A stretch of DNA of 21,500 nucleotides from an uncultured Solobacterium sp. (GCA_938041275.1 CALISH010000139.1:1-21500); one strand, 5' to 3'. Shown: positions 1-6,984, counted from the first letter of the stretch. Made by a program: numbers and translations. Notes: generated by a model not told the origin, from the sequence alone.

Positions 1-29
1 TCTAAAACCCCAAGTTATTTTACATTAGG

Positions 30-57
30 AAAAAAATCGGTGGGCACCGATTTTTTT
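30..57 (-). terminator. Intrinsic terminator after the ferredoxin gene
   Basis: Stem ATCGGT (36-41) pairs with ACCGAT (46-51) around a GGGC loop. Read on the minus strand it is followed by a run of Ts (complement of the A-run at 30-36). It lies shortly after the ferredoxin stop codon (62-64). The T-run on the plus strand (51-57) means it could also work for transcription coming from the left. Confidence 0.85.
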
Positions 58-61
58 ATAT

Positions 62-241
62 CTAGTTCTTTTCTGTGATAGCTGAAACTGGGCAAACTGG
101 AATGCATGAGAAGCATGAAATACATGTGTCTTCATCGCATCCGGACTTTCCATTTTCATCTAAAGCGAGTGCTGCTACTGGGCAAACTCCTACGCAAGCA
201 CCACAACCGATACAAGTATCCTTATCAACTGTAACTGGCAT
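62..241 (-). CDS. 2[4Fe-4S] ferredoxin, 59 aa
   Basis: A small soluble electron carrier expected to hold two [4Fe-4S] clusters in the cytoplasm. The translation starts MPVTVDKDTCIGCGAC and has two classical cluster motifs, CIGCGACVGVCP (residues 10-21) and CISCFSCIPVCP (residues 40-51), giving eight cysteines. The length is normal for clostridial-type ferredoxins. The ATG at 239-241 has a strong AAGGAGG site at 251-257, and there is a promoter of its own at 271-299. The gene lies 61 bases after ymdB and ends in the terminator at 30-57, so it is probably a single-gene unit. Its redox partner is not visible here. Anaerobes use such proteins with pyruvate:ferredoxin oxidoreductase or hydrogenases, but nothing in the window ties it to one enzyme. 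Confidence 0.95.
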   Translation of the reverse strand: MPVTVDKDTCIGCGACVGVCPVAALALDENGKSGCDEDTCISCFSCIPVCPVSAITEKN

Positions 242-270
242 TATTCGAGTCCTCCTTTATGAACATCTAA

Positions 271-299
271 AGTATAGCACCCCACTATTTTGTTAGTAA
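271..299 (-). promoter_or_regulatory. Sigma-A-type promoter for the ferredoxin gene
   Basis: On the minus strand, -35 TTACTA (299-294), a 17-base spacer and -10 TATACT (276-271). A TG one base upstream of the -10 makes it an extended -10. It lies between the ymdB stop codon and the ferredoxin ribosome binding site. Confidence 0.65.
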
Positions 300-302
300 A
301 TG

Positions 303-1079
303 CTAACCTTTCGGACGAATTTGAATCCTTTCAATTTGGTTTGCTCGATTTGTTTTTTCATCGATATCGATGAGGACACCAGAGATCACTGCTGGACCTT
401 GTGCAGGTGTATACCGTGTGGATTCATTGTAGATACTTCTAGCGATTACCTCTTCTGTATCTCGTCCCAATATCGATGCGTATACTCCACACATTCCTGC
501 ATCCGTGATATATGCACAACCGTTAATAATTTGTTCATCAGCAGTTTGAACATGCGTATGTGTGCCAATAACAGCAGTCACTCTTGGCGCAAAGTAATTT
601 GCGAAGGTCATCTTTTCAGCAGTCGCTTCTGCATGTAGATCAACGAAAATCATATCTGCATCAATTTCTTTTAAGAGTTTTTCCATCGTGACGACAGGGT
701 CTTCACGACAAACATCCATAAATACTTTACCGACTAGATTTACAACTGCAATACGCTTTCCATTCACTTCTTTGATAACATAGCTTTTCCCAATATGGAA
801 AGGTTCCATATTGGCAGGTCGTATCGCACTGTTCATTGATGGAAGATGATTTAAAATCTCTGTTTTGGAGAAGGCATGATTGCCAAGTGTAATAACATCG
901 ACACCTGCTAGGAGTAATTGATTATAGATTTTAAACGTAATCCCTTTACCATGTGCAGAATTCTCTGCATTTGCAATGACAAAATCTGGTTGATATTGTT
1001 CTTTTAATACGTCTAGTTTAGCTAGAACTGCATCCCGTCCACTCTTTGCGACGATATCTCCTAGAAATAGTACTCTCAT
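303..1079 (-). CDS. ymdB: YmdB-family metallophosphoesterase, 258 aa
   Basis: Belongs to the TIGR00282/YmdB family of dinuclear-metal phosphodiesterases. The Bacillus member hydrolyses 2',3'-cyclic nucleotides and affects biofilm and motility decisions; the exact substrate here is inferred. Visible metal-ligand motifs are GDIVAKSGR (Asp8), NAEN (37-40), GNH (66-68), DLHAEATAEK (His about 149) and GTHTHVQTAD (His about 174 and 176). The third motif reads GNHAFSK where many relatives have GNHTWD. Length matches the family. The ATG at 1077-1079 is preceded by a GAAGGGGAAAG site. It follows rny after a 45-base gap that contains an intrinsic terminator, so it is probably expressed by read-through from rny. 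The rny-ymdB pairing is conserved in Bacillota. Confidence 0.95.
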   Translation of the reverse strand: MRVLFLGDIVAKSGRDAVLAKLDVLKEQYQPDFVIANAENSAHGKGITFKIYNQLLLAGVDVITLGNHAFSKTEILNHLPSMNSAIRPANMEPFHIGKSYVIKEVNGKRIAVVNLVGKVFMDVCREDPVVTMEKLLKEIDADMIFVDLHAEATAEKMTFANYFAPRVTAVIGTHTHVQTADEQIINGCAYITDAGMCGVYASILGRDTEEVIARSIYNESTRYTPAQGPAVISGVLIDIDEKTNRANQIERIQIRPKG

Positions 1080-1101
1080 TTTACTTTCCCCTTCTTTTCA
1101 G

Positions 1102-1126
1102 AAAAAAGAACCGTGAACCGGTTCTT
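1102..1126 (-). terminator. Intrinsic terminator between rny and ymdB, overlapping the rny stop codon
   Basis: On the minus strand AAGAACCG (1126-1119) pairs perfectly with CGGTTCTT (1113-1106) around a 5-base loop, followed by a short T-run (1105-1102). The first two bases of the rny stop codon (1127-1125) fall inside the 5' arm. It probably limits transcription into ymdB. Confidence 0.75.
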
Positions 1127-2693
1127 ATTTCGCTAATTCTTGCGCACGTACTTCACGAATCAATGTTACTTTGATTTGTCCTGGGTAAGTCATCTCATTT
1201 TCAATTCGTTCACGAATATCATGAGCCACCTTCACCATACGTACATCATCAATCTTCTCAGGCTGTACCATAACACGAAGTTCACGTCCAGCTTGGATTG
1301 CGAATGCTTTTTCAACTCCCTCAAAGTCTAATGCAATCTTTTCAAGATTTTCTAGACGTTGAATGTAGCCTTCCATAGATTCATAACGAGCACCAGGTCT
1401 AGCAGCACTGATCGTATCTGCTGCAGCGACAAGTACAGAAATAATATCTGTTGGAGCTGTATCACCATGGTGTGCTTCAATCGAGTTGATAACGATAGGA
1501 TTTTCACCATACTTCTTAGCAACCTTAGAGCCTAACTCAACGTGAGTTCCTTCCGTTTCAAAGTCGAGTGCCTTACCAATATCGTGTAATAAACCTGCAC
1601 GCTTTGCAAGTGCTTGGTTTAGTCCTAATTCAGCAGCCATCATACCAGCAAAGTGTGCAACTTCTACGGAGTGTGATAAACCGTTTTGACCATAGCTATA
1701 ACGGAATCTCATACGTCCTACCAGCTTGATGAGTTCACGATTCATCTTACCGATACCAAGTTTGAATACTGCTTCATTACCAATCTTGAAAATTGTCTCT
1801 TCAAGTTCATCTGTAACCTTCTGAACAACTTCCTCAATGCGTCCTGGTTGAATACGTCCATCCTTCATCAGAATTTCTAATGACTGACGAGCAATTTCAC
1901 GACGAATTGGGTTAAAGCAAGAAACAGTAATAATATCTGGTGTGTCATCGATAATTAAATCAACACCTGTAGCCTGTTCGATTGCTTTGATATTTCTTCC
2001 CTCACGACCGATGATTCGTCCCTTCATCTCTTCACTTGGAAGCGTTACTGTACTAACGGTACGTTCGATTGTTTCTTCTTGTGAGTAGCGATGAATCGCT
2101 AAAGAAATAATATTACGTGCTACGGAAGAAGCTTCCGCTTCTGCCTCCTCTTGTTTATCACGTAAATAAGTAGCGATTTCAGCTTCGGTCTTCTTCTCGA
2201 CAGCCTCCATCAATTCTACCTTTGCGTCTGCCTGTGACATATTTGCCACACGCTCTAGTTCAACTAATTGCTGATCAATCTTAGCCTGCAAGTCTTCTTC
2301 CATTTTAGTGATATTTGCAAGTTTCCCAGTAATCTGCTGATCTTTTTCGTCAATTTTCTTTTCTTTTCGGGCAAGATTCTCCTCACGGAAATTTAAACTA
2401 TCCTGCTGGCGCATGAGCTTATTCTCAACTTGTAATAATTTATTTTGTTGATTCTTAATCTCTTTTTCTGCCTGTAGTTTTAATTCGTAAGTTTGTTGTT
2501 TCGCGTCTAATGTAGCTTGGCGCGTAATTGTTTCTGCTTTTGAATTTGCTTCTTCAAGAATATCTTGCGATTTTGTAATCGCACGATCAAGACCGTGTTT
2601 GCCAGCAACCTTCATAATACCGATGCCAACAAAAATACCTACAATAAGAACTAAAATGGTAGGAATTACAGGGTCATGAATGATATACCCCAT
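1125..2693 (-). CDS. rny: Ribonuclease Y, 522 aa
   Basis: Membrane-anchored endoribonuclease that initiates mRNA decay in many Gram-positive bacteria. Domains in order: an N-terminal membrane segment (about residues 10-28), a long charged coiled coil (about 35-190), a KH RNA-binding domain (about 215-275, with GRIIGREGRN carrying the GxxG loop at 229-232) and an HD metal-dependent phosphohydrolase domain (HSVEVAH from 341, catalytic LLHDIGK with His370-Asp371). Length is close to the roughly 520 residues of the Bacillus protein. The ATG at 2691-2693 follows a GGAGG site and a good promoter (2734-2762). It is followed by ymdB, as in Bacillus. Confidence 0.98.
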   Translation of the reverse strand: MGYIIHDPVIPTILVLIVGIFVGIGIMKVAGKHGLDRAITKSQDILEEANSKAETITRQATLDAKQQTYELKLQAEKEIKNQQNKLLQVENKLMRQQDSLNFREENLARKEKKIDEKDQQITGKLANITKMEEDLQAKIDQQLVELERVANMSQADAKVELMEAVEKKTEAEIATYLRDKQEEAEAEASSVARNIISLAIHRYSQEETIERTVSTVTLPSEEMKGRIIGREGRNIKAIEQATGVDLIIDDTPDIITVSCFNPIRREIARQSLEILMKDGRIQPGRIEEVVQKVTDELEETIFKIGNEAVFKLGIGKMNRELIKLVGRMRFRYSYGQNGLSHSVEVAHFAGMMAAELGLNQALAKRAGLLHDIGKALDFETEGTHVELGSKVAKKYGENPIVINSIEAHHGDTAPTDIISVLVAAADTISAARPGARYESMEGYIQRLENLEKIALDFEGVEKAFAIQAGRELRVMVQPEKIDDVRMVKVAHDIRERIENEMTYPGQIKVTLIREVRAQELAK

Positions 2694-2733
2694 TTTTAAT
2701 CCTCCATTATTCTTAGAGATTTCTCTCTTTAGT

Positions 2734-2762
2734 ATTATACGTTTTTTTTCACATTTTCACAA
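2734..2762 (-). promoter_or_regulatory. Sigma-A-type promoter for rny
   Basis: On the minus strand, -35 TTGTGA (2762-2757), a 17-base spacer and a consensus -10 TATAAT (2739-2734). The -10 is about 40 bases upstream of the rny start codon. The leader includes an AGAGAAATCTCT inverted repeat and the GGAGG site. Confidence 0.8.
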
Positions 2763-2791
2763 TAGACACGCAAAACAATGAAAGCGTTTTA

Positions 2792-4336
2792 CTAGGATTC
2801 TATCATATAGCGATGCAATCCCGTTGAATTTAACAAATAGATATCATCAAAAACTTCCTGAATGAACTTTCGATCATGAGATATAGCGATGATTGCTCCA
2901 CCAAAGTTCTTTAACTCTTCTCTTACAACCGGAGCCGATAATGGTGAAAAGTTACGCGTCGGCTCATCAAGCAGTAAGACGTTGGCACCCTCTAGATGCA
3001 TCTTTAACATGAACACCTTGGCACGCTGCCCACCTGATAGCTCTGTTAAAGAATGTTCCATCTCATCAGATGTAAACTTCATTGAACCAAGATACTGACG
3101 GATACGTGTAATATCCTCTTTATCCCCTACGGTTGTCAAGAAATCGATTGGCGAATCATACATATATAGGATTTCGTTATAATTTTGTGGCATATATCCA
3201 ATACGGATATCTTCTCTTTCAGTTAAAGATTCATGTATCTTATGTAATAGCGTTGTTTTGCCACAACCATTATCGCCAATGATACACACCTTTTGATTTC
3301 CAAATACTTGTAATGCAATATTATCCGCTAATATTTTCGATTCATCCTTTGTCATTAACCGATCTAATTGATAGTCCAGAATCTGTTTGTCACTGGCAAA
3401 GGGTTCGACATCAAAGTGAAAGAATATCGCATCCTCGCGTAGTGGAATCTCGGTCATATTCTCACGTTCTCTTTCAAAGCGTTTTCCCATCGCCTTGACA
3501 CTTCTCATCTTTTTCTTGAGATTTGCGGCTGTCTGTGGTGCTTGACGTGATACGACACGCAGTTCATGTTGGACGCGTTCATAAACCTGTTGGTATTTTT
3601 CCATACGTAGCTTGTCTTGACGACGCTCACTCTGTGCATCAATCATCTGTTTTTCAAATTGTTTATTACGTAATTCTTTATATGCGTCATAGCCAATATT
3701 CATGATTGTATGACGTGCTTCTGTTTTTCGCTTGACGAGTTCTAAATGAACAATACAATTCGCAGTATTCGCTAGTAATGTTTCGTCATGTGAGATATAG
3801 ATGATTGGAATCTTAGACTCTTTGATAAAATTCTCTAACCATGCAAGTGTTCGAATATCTAAATCATTGGATGGCTCATCTAACAGTAAAATACTAGGCT
3901 GTTCTAGAAGTATCGCTGCGAGTTGATACTTGATCTTCTCTCCCCCGGAAAGTGAAGACATCGTCTGTGTTTGATAATACATCTCCACGCCACTTCCTAA
4001 TCCTTGTGCAATGTCATGTAATTGTGATGGCGTTGCAAGTAAAAACGCATCGCTTTCGCAGAAGTATTCGTATACAGTTTTCTCTACATGCTTATGTTCA
4101 AGCTCTTGGGGTAAATAACCTATTCTTTCATTCTTTGAACGTATTGTTCCTTGAACTTCACAATAATTATCAATAAGTTTTTGATCTACAATACATTTGA
4201 GTAACGTAGATTTCCCATTTCCCTCTTCGCCAATGATGGCAATTTTATCTGTTGGTTTAACTGTAAGTGTACAGTCATCGACAATCTTACGTAGATCATA
4301 TCGATGGCATATTGTTAAATTATGAATTTCTATCAT
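2792..4336 (-). CDS. ABC-F family ATPase, probable ribosome-protection type, 514 aa
   Basis: A soluble protein with two fused ATPase domains and no membrane segment, as in the ABC-F family, whose members act on ribosomes; several displace macrolides, lincosamides, pleuromutilins or streptogramins. First domain: Walker A GEEGNGKST (36-44), signature LSGGEK (129-134), Walker B LLLDEPSNDLD (150-160), switch His in ISHDE. Then a long charged linker (about 205-300), the tRNA/ribosome-contacting part in the family. Second domain: Walker A GDNGCGKTT (354-362), signature LSGGQR (433-438), Walker B LLLDEPTRNFSP (454-465), where the usual DEPTNHLD becomes DEPTRNFSP. The ATG at 4334-4336 has AGGAGG at 4343-4348. 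The leader carries an attenuator (4351-4478), which supports an antibiotic-inducible role. The drug class cannot be read from sequence alone. Confidence 0.9.
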   Translation of the reverse strand: MIEIHNLTICHRYDLRKIVDDCTLTVKPTDKIAIIGEEGNGKSTLLKCIVDQKLIDNYCEVQGTIRSKNERIGYLPQELEHKHVEKTVYEYFCESDAFLLATPSQLHDIAQGLGSGVEMYYQTQTMSSLSGGEKIKYQLAAILLEQPSILLLDEPSNDLDIRTLAWLENFIKESKIPIIYISHDETLLANTANCIVHLELVKRKTEARHTIMNIGYDAYKELRNKQFEKQMIDAQSERRQDKLRMEKYQQVYERVQHELRVVSRQAPQTAANLKKKMRSVKAMGKRFERERENMTEIPLREDAIFFHFDVEPFASDKQILDYQLDRLMTKDESKILADNIALQVFGNQKVCIIGDNGCGKTTLLHKIHESLTEREDIRIGYMPQNYNEILYMYDSPIDFLTTVGDKEDITRIRQYLGSMKFTSDEMEHSLTELSGGQRAKVFMLKMHLEGANVLLLDEPTRNFSPLSAPVVREELKNFGGAIIAISHDRKFIQEVFDDIYLLNSTGLHRYMIES

Positions 4337-4350
4337 TTGGTTCCTCCTAC

Positions 4351-4384
4351 AAAAAATCTGCTCTTTTCATGCGAAAAAAGCAGA
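4351..4384 (-). terminator. Intrinsic terminator in the ABC-F leader (attenuator)
   Basis: On the minus strand TCTGCTTTTTTC (4384-4373) pairs with GAAAAGAGCAGA (4368-4357), 12 pairs including one G-U, around a 4-base loop, followed by six Ts (4356-4351). It ends only two bases before the ABC-F ribosome binding site, so it would block expression unless it is disrupted. Confidence 0.85.
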
Positions 4385-4478
4385 CAAAAATTCTCTGTAT
4401 AGAGGTTTTAATCCGTTTCCACGCATGAAAAGATGTTTGTTAAATTCTCTCTTTTCATATGCTTAAAATCGGATTAAA
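4362..4478 (-). promoter_or_regulatory. Alternative RNA structures of the ABC-F attenuator
   Basis: On the minus strand a long upstream hairpin has an outer stem pairing 4478-4470 with 4415-4407 (9 perfect pairs) and an inner stem pairing 4462-4451 with 4432-4423, with a 2-base bulge. The segment 4433-4422 can instead pair with 4373-4362 (12 perfect pairs), which takes bases from both arms of the terminator at 4357-4384 and so would act as an antiterminator. These mutually exclusive pairings are the usual sign of ribosome-mediated attenuation. Function is inferred. Confidence 0.75.
4408..4458 (-). CDS. Possible 16-aa upstream ORF inside the ABC-F leader
   Basis: ATG at 4456-4458 to TAA at 4408-4410 encodes MKRENLTNIFSCVETD. 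It spans the loop and 3' arm of the leader hairpin. No convincing ribosome binding site precedes it, so it may be incidental to the paired sequence. If translated, its ribosome would disturb the hairpin. Confidence 0.25.
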   Translation of the reverse strand: MKRENLTNIFSCVETD

Positions 4479-4485
4479 GGCGCAT
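4474..4485 (-). CDS. Minimal upstream ORF Met-Arg-Leu-stop in the ABC-F leader
   Basis: ATG at 4483-4485, then CGC CTT TAA. GAGAAG (4494-4489) lies just upstream, though the 3-base spacing is short. Its stop codon lies within the 5' arm of the leader hairpin (4470-4478), so a ribosome held here would block that arm and favour the antiterminator. This is the best-placed sensor ORF. Translation is inferred from position only. Confidence 0.45.
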   Translation of the reverse strand: MRL

Positions 4486-4492
4486 GTTCTTC

Positions 4493-4510
4493 TCAATCAC
4501 CACACATCAT
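4493..4510 (-). CDS. Possible 5-aa upstream ORF in the ABC-F leader
   Basis: ATG at 4508-4510 encodes Met-Met-Cys-Gly-Asp-stop. A purine-rich AGAAAGG (4526-4520) sits 9 bases upstream, good Shine-Dalgarno spacing, though it would lie at the very 5' end of the predicted transcript. It ends 7 bases before the Met-Arg-Leu ORF, so the two could be coupled by reinitiation. Confidence 0.35.
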   Translation of the reverse strand: MMCGD

Positions 4511-4531
4511 ACAATGTGACCTTTCTAGTAA

Positions 4532-4559
4532 GTTATATCATAGAATTAAAAAAACACAA
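4532..4559 (-). promoter_or_regulatory. Extended -10 promoter for the ABC-F gene and its leader
   Basis: On the minus strand, -35 TTGTGT (4559-4554), a 16-base spacer with a T-run and -10 TATAAC (4537-4532), with TG one base upstream (4540-4539). It starts just past the PAP2 gene and predicts a leader of roughly 190 bases before the ABC-F start. Confidence 0.65.
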
Positions 4560-4563
4560 ACTT

Positions 4564-5055
4564 TTATAGAATGAATAGTCCAAATAATACTCCTAGAAGA
4601 TATCCAATGATTACATCCAATGGATAATGTACTCCCCCTACTACACGGATGTATCCTTCTAATGCAGCTAGCACCAATAGTATGCATGCAAATAGTGGAG
4701 AAATTGTAAAGCACATCATCGCAATAATTGAAGCCGAGAATACGTGTCGACTTGGCATTGCGTTATGTTGAGTCTCTTTTTCTAGGATTTGATCAATGGG
4801 ATATTCCTCGTAAGGACGAGGACGTGCTAAAACTTTACGTAGTAATGTTACTCCAACAATTGAAAGTAATGGAATTAGAATTGCCGGTAATAACTTTTCA
4901 CTTTGTATCACAAATAAATATAACAGCAGAAATGGATACACGACGTAATAAACGTTGGTCACAATTTTATTACACAGACGTAATTGATTTCGCTTTGCGT
5001 CTGTCTGATAGTTTTTTGTAAGTTCTTCATAGAACCTTAGGTAATTCGTTTTCAT
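4564..5055 (-). CDS. PAP2-superfamily membrane phosphatase, 163 aa
   Basis: A small membrane protein with the three PAP2 (type 2 phosphatidic acid phosphatase) signatures: KVLARPRP (about residues 74-81), PSRHVFSAS with catalytic-region His, and GGVHYPLDV with the nucleophilic His. Several hydrophobic segments surround them. Likely substrates are lipid phosphates such as undecaprenyl pyrophosphate or phosphatidylglycerol phosphate, with the active site facing outward; the specific substrate is not readable. The ATG at 5053-5055 lacks a clear Shine-Dalgarno site; a TATGAT hexamer at 5069-5064 could give a near-leaderless transcript. It lies between the recA terminator and the ABC-F promoter. 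Neither neighbour suggests a shared pathway. Confidence 0.9.
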   Translation of the reverse strand: MKTNYLRFYEELTKNYQTDAKRNQLRLCNKIVTNVYYVVYPFLLLYLFVIQSEKLLPAILIPLLSIVGVTLLRKVLARPRPYEEYPIDQILEKETQHNAMPSRHVFSASIIAMMCFTISPLFACILLVLAALEGYIRVVGGVHYPLDVIIGYLLGVLFGLFIL

Positions 5056-5109
5056 ATAGTAACATCATACAACAAATTCAATTTCTTTTCTGTATCATGC
5101 TTATTCGTT

Positions 5110-5142
5110 AAAAAGATACCCTTACGTTTCAGCAAGAGTACC
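5110..5142 (-). terminator. Intrinsic terminator after recA
   Basis: On the minus strand GGTACTCTTGC (5142-5132) pairs with GTAAGGGTATC (5125-5115) with three G-U pairs around a 6-base loop, followed by five Ts (5114-5110). It starts right after the recA stop codon. Confidence 0.8.
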
Positions 5143-5147
5143 TTTGA

Positions 5148-6200
5148 TTATTCTGCTGTTGCTTCTGTGGAAACAGATTCTGTCGTAGGGAATAGCTTCG
5201 CTTTTACAAGTTCTGTAATCTCTGCATCAAACTCTGGATGATTCTTCATATATTCACGTACAGAGTTAAAACCTTGTCCAAGTTTTTCTCCCTTGTAAGA
5301 GAACCAAGCACCTGCTTTTTCAATGATGTCGTTTTCTACTGCTAAACTGATAACTTCATCGATATGAGAGATTCCTTGACCAAAGATCATATTTACAACT
5401 GCTACCTTGAATGGAGGAGCCACCTTATTCTTAACAACTTTTACCTTTGTGGCAGAACCGATTACTTCGCTACCTTCCTTGAGTGCTTCACCCTTGCGTA
5501 CATCTAAACGTACAGATGAGTAGAACTTAAGCGCACGACCACCTGGTGTTGTTTCCGGATTGCCAAACATGATACCAACCTTTTCACGCAACTGATTGAT
5601 GAAGATTGCTGTTGTATTAGAACGGTTCATAACACCCGCTAACTTACGCATTGCCTTTGACATCAAGCGTGCCTGTAAACCTACAGATGCGTCTCCCATT
5701 TCACCATCTAATTCTGCCTGTGGAACAAGCGCAGCTACAGAGTCAATAACCACTAAATCAATTGCGCCTGATTTAATCAATACTTCTGTAATTTCTAATG
5801 CCTGCTCTCCAGAGTCTGGTTGCGATAAGATAAGTTCATCAATATCAACACCTAACTTTTTAGCATAGAGTGGATCGATTGCGTTTTCTGCATCGATAAA
5901 TGCACATCTACCACCTTGTTTTTGACATTCTGCGATTGCATGTAATGCAAGTGTTGTCTTACCAGAAGATTCTGGCCCATAGATTTCAATGATTCTTCCT
6001 TTTGGATAACCACCGATACCCAATGCGCTATCAAGTGCTAAAGAACCGGATGGAATTGCGTCTACCGATACATCAGCACGGTCTCCCAAACGCATGATAC
6101 TGCCTTTTCCATATTCTTTTTCAATTGCCTTGAGTGCATCCGCAAGTAGTTGATCTCGCTTATCTGCGGTAACTGTCTTTTCTTTTTTTTCTGCCGCCAT
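5148..6200 (-). CDS. recA: Recombinase RecA, 350 aa
   Basis: ATP-dependent DNA strand-exchange protein for homologous recombination and LexA co-cleavage. Visible features are Walker A GPESSGKT (75-82), Walker B LVVIDSVAAL (about 146-155), the L1/L2 DNA-binding stretch around VGIMFGNPETTPGGRALKFY and the C-terminal acidic region. Length is typical. The ATG at 6198-6200 has an AGGAGGAG site. It follows pgsA by 49 bases and is probably cotranscribed with it; in Bacillus cinA lies between these genes but is absent here. No evident LexA box was seen in the short pgsA-recA gap. Confidence 0.99.
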   Translation of the reverse strand: MAAEKKEKTVTADKRDQLLADALKAIEKEYGKGSIMRLGDRADVSVDAIPSGSLALDSALGIGGYPKGRIIEIYGPESSGKTTLALHAIAECQKQGGRCAFIDAENAIDPLYAKKLGVDIDELILSQPDSGEQALEITEVLIKSGAIDLVVIDSVAALVPQAELDGEMGDASVGLQARLMSKAMRKLAGVMNRSNTTAIFINQLREKVGIMFGNPETTPGGRALKFYSSVRLDVRKGEALKEGSEVIGSATKVKVVKNKVAPPFKVAVVNMIFGQGISHIDEVISLAVENDIIEKAGAWFSYKGEKLGQGFNSVREYMKNHPEFDAEITELVKAKLFPTTESVSTEATAE

Positions 6201-6249
6201 AATAACTCCTCCTGATTATATGTTTGTTTCTTTTCAAATAATTCCACGA

Positions 6250-6843
6250 TTATTTTGATTCTAAAATATCGTCTTTCATCTGCATGAAGTACTGTACACC
6301 AGAAATAAAACTTACTAGTGCTGAGAACCACAACATGATCATACTTATTGGTAATCCTAACAATTCAAATGGAAGATTGTTTAATAGAATTAACGCAACT
6401 GTAACCATCTGTAATACTGTCTTTAACTTGCCCATCATACCGGCCGCAACAACCTTACCATTGGCACTTGCCATCATACGACAACCATCAACAACAGTAT
6501 CGCGTGAAATCATGATAATAACTGGGATAACCGGAATAATGCCTCTAGAGATAAACAATAGGAACATTGTCGTTGTTAATAGCTTATCTGCGATAGGATC
6601 TGCAAACTTACCGAATGTTGTAATCATATTTCTACTACGAGCGATATGACCATCAATCGCATCTGTAATTGCCGCAAGAATATAGATTAATAAGGCTACA
6701 ATATCAATTATACAGATAGATACATGTTGTATATAGAAACTTGTTGGTGTAATTCCAAAAGCACTATAAGGAAATAAGTAAACCAGAATAATAACTGGAA
6801 TCAATACAATTCTAAATAATGTTAATCGATTTGGAAGATTCAT
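6250..6843 (-). CDS. pgsA: CDP-diacylglycerol-glycerol-3-phosphate 3-phosphatidyltransferase, 197 aa
   Basis: Integral membrane enzyme making phosphatidylglycerol phosphate from CDP-diacylglycerol and glycerol-3-phosphate, the committed step to phosphatidylglycerol. The CDP-alcohol phosphotransferase signature DGx2ARx8Gx3Dx3D is complete: Asp64-Gly65, Ala68-Arg69, Gly78, Asp82, Asp86. It starts MNLPNRLTLFRI, typical for PgsA, and has about five to six hydrophobic segments. The ATG at 6841-6843 follows GAGGG and the extended -10 promoter at 6870-6878. Placement before recA agrees with Bacillus gene order. Confidence 0.95.
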   Translation of the reverse strand: MNLPNRLTLFRIVLIPVIILVYLFPYSAFGITPTSFYIQHVSICIIDIVALLIYILAAITDAIDGHIARSRNMITTFGKFADPIADKLLTTTMFLLFISRGIIPVIPVIIMISRDTVVDGCRMMASANGKVVAAGMMGKLKTVLQMVTVALILLNNLPFELLGLPISMIMLWFSALVSFISGVQYFMQMKDDILESK

Positions 6844-6869
6844 GATTTTCCCTCACTTTACCGCTCTTT

Positions 6870-6878
6870 AGTATATCA
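6870..6878 (-). promoter_or_regulatory. Extended -10 promoter for pgsA-recA
   Basis: On the minus strand TG-A-TATACT (6878-6870), an extended -10 about 26 bases upstream of the pgsA ATG. No good -35 hexamer is seen at the expected spacing, which is tolerated by extended -10 promoters. Confidence 0.55.
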
Positions 6879-6984
6879 TATTCTATCATTTGTTTATATC
6901 TGCATGAACGCAAGAAAAAAGGAGTTTTTTGACTCAGTGTCATTAAGCTAAAACAATGGAGTAGAAGAGAGGAATAGTAGGCTT

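Noticed and set aside
75..296. Plus-strand frame of 73 codons at the start of the window
   Set aside because: It is the antisense of the ferredoxin gene, which has eight cluster cysteines, a ribosome binding site, a promoter and a terminator on the minus strand.
4408..4458. 16-codon upstream ORF as the main leader peptide of the ABC-F gene
   Set aside because: No ribosome binding site, and its coding sequence is dictated by the hairpin arms; kept only as a low-confidence feature.
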